Positions 30,333 through 39,300 of a DNA stretch of 64,000 bases are shown here, one piece after another (position 1 is the stretch's first letter; each line of letters opens with the position of its first letter). Location: NCBI GenBank assembly GCA_938743325.2, contig OW568901.1, forward strand, positions 62,001 through 126,000. The letters run 5' to 3'. The notes below the pieces were generated by a model. It made no database searches. It had not been told where the DNA came from and saw only the letters and a program-made list of their open reading frames with translations. Origin of the DNA: Pycnococcus provasolii. Lineage: Eukaryota; Chlorophyta; Pseudoscourfieldiophyceae; Pseudoscourfieldiales; Pycnococcaceae. Both the position numbers and the translations under genes were made by a program.

Positions 30333-32150
30333 ATGCGTCTCTCACGGCGTGTTAACAATAATAATGATGGTGTTTGTGATCATGGTCTCTTGGACGCTTC
30401 TCACGTCATGATGGGGATCGCAACTCCACCTTCTCATGTGATTTCGTTCGGAGGGTCGCGCAAACATGCCGCGGTCATCAACACGAACGTGCCGCCGCCG
30501 CCGCTCGCGTCGATCGCGCAACAGCACGCCAACGTGCACCAGCTCTGGGGATCGACGTGCGAAAACGTCGCGCAGACGATCGTGCACAGGATGCGACGAT
30601 TCGCGAAAACGAGCCAGAAGGCGGCACGAGCGGTCGTGCACGCGCACACACCAACAGCACAAGGAAACGCACCTCTCTTCTTCGCGTCAATCACGTCGTC
30701 CGTCGCAGCCAACAACCCAATCGCTGGCGACCTCGCGGTCACCACAACCATGAAGAAAAAGGGTCGCGCGAGCGGAATCACGCCCGCGAGCGAAATCAAA
30801 ACGCAGTTTGAGCACTTCGACGCCAACGGCGACGGAACGCTCGACTTTGAGGAGGTGCAAAAGGCGTGCGCGCGCCTTCGCCTGCCGTCGTCCGACGAGT
30901 ACGTCGCCGAACTCTTCGAAGAGGCTGACGACGACAAGGATGGCAAGATCAACTTCGGAGAGTTCAAAAAGTATGTTCACAAACGCGAGAAACTCATGAG
31001 CGCGGCGTTCAACAAAATCGACGTCGACGCGGACGGAACGCTCACGCTCAAGGAGGCGCTCAAGGCGGTGAAAAATATTGGCCTGCCAGCTAACGAGGCG
31101 GATGCTCGTCACATGATTGAAATTCTTGACCGAAACAACGACGGCGAGGTGACGTACGAGGAATTCCGCGACTACCTTTGCCTGCTCCCGCGCGCTCAGC
31201 TGCGCTCCAACGCCACGTGGAACTGGCTGTCCATCTCCAGCGACAAGGTGTGCAGCGCGCCGCGATCACAACCGTTCAAGAGCCTGGTGTGCGGTGGTTT
31301 CGCTGGAATGTGCAGCCGCATCATATCCGCACCGCTCGAGCGCGCGCGCCTCATCATCCAGAGCCGACCGGCGGGAACCACGTCCATCGGCGGCGCGCTT
31401 GTGAGCATCGTGAATACGGAGGGTCCAGCCGGGCTGTTCCGAGGCTGCGGTGTCGCGTGCATGAAGGTGGTGCCGTCCACCGCGCTGCAGTTTGCTATTT
31501 TCGAAAACACCAAGGACTTTTTCGTTCTGCGCCGCCAGGAGAAGCACATGACCGCGGATCTCAGCGTGCCCGAGCGCCTGCTCGCAGGTGGATTGGCGGG
31601 TGTCGTCGCCACAGCGATTTGCGCTCCGCTCGACACCGTGCGCACGCAGATGAGCGTACCAGGCTCTGGTCTCAAGCCAGGCGCGGGAGTTGTTGATGCG
31701 TTCAAGTACGTCAACAAGACGTTCGGCTGGCGCGGCTTCTACAAGGGCCTCGGACCGACGCTCGGCTCGGACTTGGTTGGCAATGCTATTGGTTTCTTTC
31801 TGTACGACACATTCTCTGATATGTTCCGCAACGCGACTGGGCGCAAGCCGTCGCCGTCCGAGAAGGGTCTGCTGGGTGGCATGAGCGCGTGCGTTTGCAT
31901 GACGCTGACGATGCCGCTCGAGATTTGCATGACGCGCATGCGCATTCAGGGCTGCGGTGACAATCCGATCTTGTACAAAAACACGGTGGACTGCCTGCAG
32001 CAGATTGTGCGCAAGGAGGGCGCGAAGGCGCTCTTCTCGGGCGCGGGTGCATCGTATCTCAAGGTGTACCCGCAGATTGCGTGCGTGTATGCCGTGTACG
32101 AGGTGCTCGCGCGCGTGATGGCGATCAAGGGACTCAACGCGTACGCGTGA
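30333..32150 (+). CDS. Calcium-regulated mitochondrial carrier (SCaMC / ATP-Mg phosphate carrier type)
   Basis: The 605-residue protein (ATG 30333) has a long N-terminal extension of about 145 residues, then four EF-hands: DANGDGTLDFEE near 164, DDDKDGKINFGE near 197, DVDADGTLTLKE near 229 and DRNNDGEVTYEE near 266. These are followed by three mitochondrial-carrier repeats from about 310 to 600. Carrier signatures are APLERAR and APLDTVR in repeats 1 and 2; repeat 3 reads MPLEICM, lacking the usual basic residue at its last position. This is the layout of short calcium-binding carriers (SLC25A23/24/25 type), which exchange ATP-Mg for phosphate across the inner mitochondrial membrane under cytosolic calcium control. 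Family is certain; substrate is by homology. Confidence 0.92.
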   Translation: MRLSRRVNNNNDGVCDHGLLDASHVMMGIATPPSHVISFGGSRKHAAVINTNVPPPPLASIAQQHANVHQLWGSTCENVAQTIVHRMRRFAKTSQKAARAVVHAHTPTAQGNAPLFFASITSSVAANNPIAGDLAVTTTMKKKGRASGITPASEIKTQFEHFDANGDGTLDFEEVQKACARLRLPSSDEYVAELFEEADDDKDGKINFGEFKKYVHKREKLMSAAFNKIDVDADGTLTLKEALKAVKNIGLPANEADARHMIEILDRNNDGEVTYEEFRDYLCLLPRAQLRSNATWNWLSISSDKVCSAPRSQPFKSLVCGGFAGMCSRIISAPLERARLIIQSRPAGTTSIGGALVSIVNTEGPAGLFRGCGVACMKVVPSTALQFAIFENTKDFFVLRRQEKHMTADLSVPERLLAGGLAGVVATAICAPLDTVRTQMSVPGSGLKPGAGVVDAFKYVNKTFGWRGFYKGLGPTLGSDLVGNAIGFFLYDTFSDMFRNATGRKPSPSEKGLLGGMSACVCMTLTMPLEICMTRMRIQGCGDNPILYKNTVDCLQQIVRKEGAKALFSGAGASYLKVYPQIACVYAVYEVLARVMAIKGLNAYA

Positions 32151-32322
32151 GAAAATCATGTCCCACACACATCATAGACTAGGGGATGGAAACTCTCTTC
32201 TTGTTCTTCTTCATTTTTTTTACCAATAACATCTTTCTTTCTTATTCGAGCGCTTTTTCGTTCATCAAAATAAAACAAGTTTACAAAAGAGCAATATGTC
32301 GCTCCCTGGATTACATCGTGCT

Positions 32323-32549
32323 TCATACATCCCAGACGCGAACGGTCTTGTCCGCGCTCGCGGAGACGATGCGCGTACCATCCGCGGAATACGATGCGGA
32401 ATACACATAATCAGAATGGCCTTCCAGCACAGATACACACGCGCCGGTCGTCGCGTCCCAGATGCGAACGGTCTTGTCCCTGCTCGCGGAGACAATGCGC
32501 GTACCATCCGCCGAATACGAGGCGGATAACACCCTACCAGAATGGCCTT
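32323..32549 (-). pseudogene. Truncated WD40-repeat gene fragment
   Basis: The minus strand encodes two adjacent WD40 repeats (GHSGRVLSASYSADGTRIVS, DKTVRIWDATTG and a second GHSDYVYSASYSADG ... KTVRVWDV) ending in a stop. No ATG lies upstream in frame. The reading frame enters the retroelement-associated sequence beginning at about 32550, where a 40-bp direct repeat starts. WD40 propellers need about seven repeats, so this is the 3' end of a gene cut off by insertion or rearrangement. The two repeats are nearly identical, as in the NACHT-WD40 or WD40-array class. Confidence 0.65.
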
Positions 32550-32589
32550 TGTCACGACGCACTACCGCGTCACAGCGTCACCTTCGACC
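32550..32589 (+). repeat. 40-bp direct repeat, left copy
   Basis: The sequence starting TGTCACGACGCACTACCGCG and ending TCACCTTCGACC occurs here and again, identical, at 33244-33283. The pair brackets a 654-bp interval holding the left LTR-like repeat and two perfect palindromes. It could be a long target-site or recombination duplication. Confidence 0.85.
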
Positions 32590-32799
32590 AAAAGAAATGT
32601 AACTAACTCACGTCACACACTACTCACAATCTCCCTCCACACCACCAGCGCCACCACCACCACCCCAGGCGAGCCCACGAGGCTCGACCAGGCGACAACG
32701 GACAACCCTAGTTGTTTTACCACCCTAACTCCACAAGGCCGGAGCCAAGTTACACTTAAAACTCTCTCTCTCTCTCTCTCTTCACCGGTCAACAAGCGT
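32590..32799 (-). repeat. LTR-like direct repeat, left (3') copy of the large retrotransposon
   Basis: A 210-bp sequence is repeated, apparently without differences, at 43508-43717. Within it, 197 bp (32598-32794) run from TGTAACTAACTCACG to ACCGGTCAACA on the plus strand, so the element's strand begins TGT and ends ACA, as LTRs do. Its inner part contains a purine-rich GAGAGAGA tract on the element strand. I could not find a matching short target-site duplication outside the two copies. Identity of the copies points to recent insertion. Confidence 0.7.
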
Positions 32800-32995
32800 A
32801 CGCCACTCGTGCGTACACAAAAACGCGTTGACAATGGCAGCAGGGAAACCCATACAACCACAGCCCACCACACACAACCGTGGGGCCACCTTGCAATAGG
32901 CAACCTCCACACGGGGCCGCCTTGCAACGGGCAACCTCCACTCGGGGCACCTCACCTGTCCACATCACGTGACCTTGCAAGTCCTCATGAACAGC

Positions 32996-33074
32996 GGACA
33001 AAAATGACATTAATGTCATTTTTGTCCGCACTTCACGGGGACCAAGAAAATCCACATTAATGTGGATTTTCTTG
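32996..33074. repeat. Pair of perfect palindromes with a shared ATTAAT centre
   Basis: Positions 32996-33031 form a perfect 36-bp palindrome (half-site GCGGACAAAAATGACATT). Positions 33043-33074 form a perfect 32-bp palindrome (half-site CAAGAAAATCCACATT). Only 11 bp separate them. Both can form uninterrupted hairpins or a pair of cruciforms. They lie in the 3' region of the large retrotransposon, between the end of Pol and the 3' LTR-like repeat. A terminator, RNA-stability or packaging structure would fit, but none is shown. Confidence 0.95.
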
Positions 33075-33243
33075 CTGATACGTCATCCTGATAACGTATC
33101 CCCGAATCATCCACACTCACCCATATTTATCTTGAGGGGGCCCAAACCCTCACCAACTCTAGAAGGTTGGAGGCACTTATTCCACACACACACCACTCAC
33201 CACCGCACCACTGCGCCACCACACCGCCATGCCGCGCGACAGC

Positions 33244-33283
33244 TGTCACGACGCACTACCGCGTCACAGCGTCACCTTCGACC
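33244..33283 (+). repeat. 40-bp direct repeat, right copy
   Basis: Identical to 32550-32589; see that entry. The surrounding DNA 33075-33388 is Cys/His-codon-free, C-rich sequence without coding signal and is probably the retrotransposon 3' untranslated region. Confidence 0.85.
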
Positions 33284-33388
33284 CCACCGCCTCGGTTGTG
33301 ATATCGCTGGAAATGTCACACCGTATCAGCGCACAACCGAAACCAACTCAGGGTATGGCCACGGTACGCATTCACCACACACATTTGT

Positions 33389-36300
33389 TCAAATCACTAA
33401 CGCCAATGGCGCTTCTGGGTCGGCCACGAACAGCCACCCCACTTCACTAGACTCTCGTCTCACCAATTGTTTGCGTATAGCCACGGAGGCAAATATACAC
33501 AACCACGCACATTGCCGCTGACGGCCAACTCTAGGCAAGTTGCTAATCACTGCAACCCTGCCTTCGTCCATCCATTGTTTCAGCATACTTGCTCGAGCAC
33601 GGGGCATCGTAGCATAATAGCTGTACGACACGTGCACACACACCACCTTGGCAGTTGCCTTCACCATGAGTGGCACCACCAAATCTAAGCAGTCGAACCA
33701 AGGGCTACATACTACTGCCTCGACACCTTGTTTCGCCATGCGTTGCCAAAATACCGGCTGACACGCATTCATGCACAACTCTGCGCCATGCCCAGGGTTC
33801 AGGTCATTGCTAACTACGCGTACTTCTTGCCCGCTGAGGTATGAAGCCACCGCTTTGGTACCCGCGAACGGATCCAACACCCACTCAAATTTATCAAGAG
33901 CCACATGCTCCCACAGCTGTTCGAGTGCACCGGGCACTGTCGTGACGCAAGGCAACGCTCGTGGCGTCTGCATAAGCGCCACCGCCCTCGCCATATTGCT
34001 TACCGTGCGCGCTGAGCATCCGGGCTGGAGCTCTTGCATCAGTTTCGCCAACACCACATTGTCCATCAAAGGTAAGACCTCTTTGGACTTGCACAACATT
34101 GTCTCGTTCTTCCAAGCCAATGCAGCTGCCACGTGACTACCACGCGTGGACCTGAGTCTTGTCACACGAGTATCTTGTTTCACATTATCACTTTTATCTT
34201 TGTTCACTTCACCACTCGATGGAAGCAAGTACTTGCGTACTTCTGCCTCGTACATCGTTTCTTCATCGCCATCGTCGTACCTGATCCGGAATCGGTACGG
34301 CGGGTGCGCAGTAGCCTCGAAGAGCACCGTGCCTTCATGTTGCTCCTTCACACCAGGTCCCACGTCAAACTCCTTCATTACGCGTCGCCCATGCAGCGCC
34401 AAACCTCGTTCGTCTCGCAACCTCGCGGTCACAGTTGGAGGTGGACGATACGCCCCGTCACCAAACGTGCTTGGGGATGGTTGATACCCCAGCATTGAGC
34501 ATGCCTCGCACACCCACGTGGTCTGTGGTACGACCTTAAGTGGTGGCGTTACACACCAGATGTGCCACGCCTTCCCACACCCGTCACACACAATCATCTT
34601 GCTGTGTTCTCGGTCACCATTGCACCCTTGGCACCGCCACGCAGCCTTGAGTAGCGTGCCGTCAACGGTCCCGTCCAGGTCAGGCAAATGGCACGGCGCC
34701 ATGTTTACCGCCTGCTCCACGATGGTTGCGCCATCGCGACCCTCCAACACAAACACATCTTCACTGCGTGCCTCCTTGACTCGGAGCACCGTCCTCATTA
34801 CCTTCGCTTCCAAACCTTTCGCATGAGCTCGCGCCACATAAACGAAATCACCCACCTCAAACTTCCTGAGCTTACGCCAGTACGTACCGTCGCGTAGCTG
34901 AGCGTATCGTAACGAATCTCGGTGTTGCGCCACCTTCAAATTCGAATCGATGGTAGCCACCATCTTCTTCATGGCCACCGCACGTTTGAGCAAGCTGACG
35001 GCCGTCGCCTCAGTCGCTCGTCTCGCGTCATCTTCCTCCACTCCTTCATAGACTAACTCGTCAGCGAAGGCACCGCCGTGACCAATGGCCAACTGAGGCT
35101 CCGTGCCGTACACCACTTCGAACGGGCTCATACCCGATGACGCTTGCTTACTGCAGCGGTATCCGAGTACCACCCACATCAACAAGACGTCCCAGTCGCG
35201 GTGTTCCTCCGCGTCTACAGTAAGACGTTTCAAAGACTCCTTAACCGTCTGTACCACACGCTCCACTTGGCCATTGGCCTGAGGATGGTTGCGTGACGTT
35301 GTCCGGTGGTCGATGCACGCCTCCCTTAACAATTCCGCAAACTCTCCTCCCACGAACTCTTGTCCGTTGTCCGACGTCACTACGGCTGGAGCACCGTATC
35401 GACTCAAGACATGTTGCAAGAACGCATACGCAACATTAGAGGACGTCCTGTCGGGAGTGGGGACCGCGACAAGTTCTTTGCTGAATGCATCAATGAAGAT
35501 TAAGATGTATTTGTTACCGCGTTCAGTCTCATTGAACGGGCCAGCAAAATCAACATGCCACCTGAAGAACAATCCTTGAATTGGCAAGGATTGTAACTCC
35601 GTTCCACCTGCCTTGCGGTTCGGCCGTGCTTTCGCCAAATCGCAAGCCGCACACTTCCCAACCACTGTAGCCACTTGGCGATACATGCCGGGCCACCAAT
35701 AATGTAGCTTGACCAGTTCGTACGTACGCCGTACTCCGAAGTGGCCTGTCTTACGGTGGTACAAGTCAATGACTTCTTCACGCTTGCCTGGCGGAGGCAC
35801 TTCTCTTGGTCTCCGGCCGTCAGGCACAAACAAGAGCACCATCTCGCCGTCTCGTTGTTTAGTGGCATACGACCTCATGCGCCTTGCCACTCGGCTGCGC
35901 TTTGCGACGTCGGTAACCGCTCCAGCGCCACCTTCACGCATGGCTAGCATGAGTTCCTCATCCTCCCACGGGTCTGCGCTTGCAGCCGTGGAGGTGACTT
36001 CACTTGCTATTGCCGCCGCAACCTCAGCGTTGTTTTCTTCACGCCTTGGCACGAAGACACGGTACTCCGTGCCCGTCTCATATTGTTGCACCAAGAGTTC
36101 TGAGCCACCATCTATGGCATGGACGAACCTATCCCTCAACTCTTTGGGCCAACCTGGTAACCTTGTTTTGGTTACAGGTTGTTGACTCGAATTGCGCTTC
36201 TCGTGCTGGCATACGGCCGCAATAGCCTTGCCTTCCTCATCTTGCACTCGACAGCGCGCCCATCGAGCCATGCACTTTCGAGCTGCGGAAACCTCCGGGT

Positions 36301-39300
36301 TGGCGTCCACGTAGCCCAATCCCTTCTTATCCAGCCGCTCCTTAACTCCTTCTTGGCCGCTAGGCATTGGGTTCCTCAGACACCAATCCCAATTGCAGAC
36401 TAAAGACGCCACCGCCGCTCCATTGGGACGATTGCCTTGCCACGGCATGACGTTGCGTGACCACAGTTTTGCGGCCAACCCCACTTGCTGTGCTTCGGTG
36501 CCGGTGCTCCTCTCCCATTCATCTCTCGCTTCGCTGACTTCTCGGGCGAGCTGCAACATGTCTCGCATGCTAATCCCGTCAGCCACGTTGCGCGCAACCG
36601 CAGCCATCTGCCTGGCCGTTGCGTCACCTTTCCTCATGGAGGGTTCTTTGTTTTCTTGGTGTGCGGACGTGCCTCGCTCTGCCACGCTTGTCGTCGCGTC
36701 ACCTTCGTCGGCTAAGACAGCCGCAAGGAGGTCCATGCGTTCAACGTTGGTGATTACAGGGCGCCGGTTACAGCTCTCAATCCAACCATCCCACCAATTC
36801 CCTCTCGCATGTCGGGCATGCGTCTCGATTACCACTGCGGCGTTGGCGCTCGCTATTCGCTTCCACCACCGAGTGTCTGCGTCGAGCTCCGCCTCGTCCG
36901 CCATCAAACCAGCCACCACCACTTCGGCGCCACAGGCCACCGCCCGTGTGCGCTCAACGAGTTCCGTGACGTTGGCGTTATTGTCTTGCCACGCTTGGCA
37001 CCACAGTTGCTCGACGCCCGAATCAGTGCGTTGCGCCACCCATCCAGGTGGAAGCCTTGCGCGCACGTACTCGTCACGCATCTGCTCTCTCAGCTGGTAC
37101 GTCTCCACAGAAACGCACATGTTCACTTGTAGTCCTGACTGCCACGCGGCGTGAACGCCTCGTCCGCACACGCCCGGTCCTTCAACCACCACTACAGGAG
37201 AACTCCATATTGCGTTGCCAACATGATCCGTTGACGGCAACAATTCGCCTCGCACGACATGTTTCAGCCGGCGCCTCCACTCCGTCAGCGGCGTTTCCAC
37301 CGTCTCATCTTCTGCGGCGTCATTGACCATAGCACACACTTCGTGGCTAACCTTGTCAGCGGGGCTCACGCACACGCTCGCGCGCATGGTGACCCTGAGC
37401 GGTGCTACTGCACCATAAGGTTCGCCCTTAATTAACGCGCCTGCCACTGCGCGCCCCACCTCTTCACCCTTTCCGTTCCCTACCGTACTCGCCATGTCCG
37501 GACTGGGATTGGGAATTGTGACGGGGACTCCGTCAAGATTGAGGTCACTTTGAGTTGCCTTGTTACCTGGGTTACGAGCAACTGCTGTGTACCACTCGGC
37601 ATACTCTTCAGGCGTCGCAAGCCTCACTTGTCCGCCCAGGTTGCGTTCCTCCCCGTCATCCAACCTTGCTCCAGAGTTATCTTCCTCCGTTGCCAAGGGG
37701 AATCGCGAGGGCACGTCGGCATTAGCATGCGACGCTCCAGCCCTGTGAATGACCACCAAGTCATATTGTTCCACCATTAATGCCCACCTCGTGTGGTGTG
37801 CATTTTTCTTCTGAGAGGAGTCCATCAACCAAACTAAAGGTTGGTGGTCCGTGATCAACTTGATATGCCTTCCCCAGATGTAGGGGTGAAACGTACGTAA
37901 CGCCCACGTCACAGCGAGCAATTCGCCATAATACGATGGATACTTAGCTTCATGTACGTTTAGGCTACGCGAGATACACGCGCACAGCCTCTCCTTCCCG
38001 TCTGGTCCCACTTGAGCTAGCACGGCAGCTATGCCGTACGAACTAAAGTCGGTATAGACGTGCGTCTCCAGCTCATCGTCGAAGTGGAACAACCCTACGC
38101 CGGGCGTTGCCAACTTCTCTTTCAACTCATCCAACTGGGCTTGGTGCTCGTCGGTCCACGCACCCTTCACCCATACTGCACCTTTCTTGAGCAATGGTCT
38201 CATTCCTTCAATCATTGCTGACGCATTAGGGATGAAAGACCGGTAGTAGGAGATTAGGCCGAGCTGTGACCTTAAGTCACTGGCACTCTCTGGCCTCCCC
38301 ATACCTATAATCGCCTTGACCTTGGCCTCATCTGGTGTAACGCCGTTCCCACCCACCTTGTGTCCTAGGAACTCCACAGTCGCCAACCCGAACTTGCTCT
38401 TGTCTGGGTGTAACCTCAAACCTGTGGTGTTACACATGGCGAACATACGCTCAAGTGCCTTCAAATGGTCACTCCACTCATCGTGGTGTACACACAGGTC
38501 ATCTATGTAGCAGGTGGTTTCGTTGTCCAATCCCGCCACCGCCAGTTCTCGGTCCATTACCGTTTGGAACTTGGCAGCCGCGTTGACGTAACCGAACGTC
38601 ATCCGCTCCCATACATAGATTTTGCCCTTCCACCAAAACTGGGTAAGGTGTATGCTACCGGGGTCCATGGGAACCTGGTTGAAACCCTTCCGCAGGTCCA
38701 CCGCGGTGATGTACTTCGCCGCTGAAAGGCGCGCGATCTGGTCATCGGCACGGTGCATACCCCGCCTGTCCCGTATGGTAATGGCGTTCACACTCCTCGA
38801 GTCCGCACACACCCTACAATCCGTCCACTCTCCGGTCTTCGCATCTTTCTTAGCTGCGACCGTGGTGTTCATTGCGTGGAGCCCGTACTGGTGCTCTCCC
38901 AACTTATATTCCCGAATGTACCCCGCGTCCTGAAACGCTTGGTACCATTCATCCACCTTCTCTTGTTCCGCCTTGTTCAACCTCCTCTGGCGTTGGCGGG
39001 TTTCAACTGACTTGTCCGTTACATCTATCTTGAACGGTCCGTCAACCCCACTGTATCCCGGAATGTCGTCATTGCTCCACGCAAACGCTCCTTTATTCCT
39101 GTTCAACAGTTCCAACAATTCCACCTTTTGCTCCTCAGTCAATCGTGACGCAACCATCCATCCGTCTCGTGTCTCCACGCTCTCTTCCAGCCCGACGTCA
39201 CCGTATGGCGTCATTGCGTCTATGAGCCGTGCTGGGCGCCTTGGCGCGACTTTTGTCTCGCTCGTCACCGTGCAAACTGCCCACACTTGGCGCTTGACGT

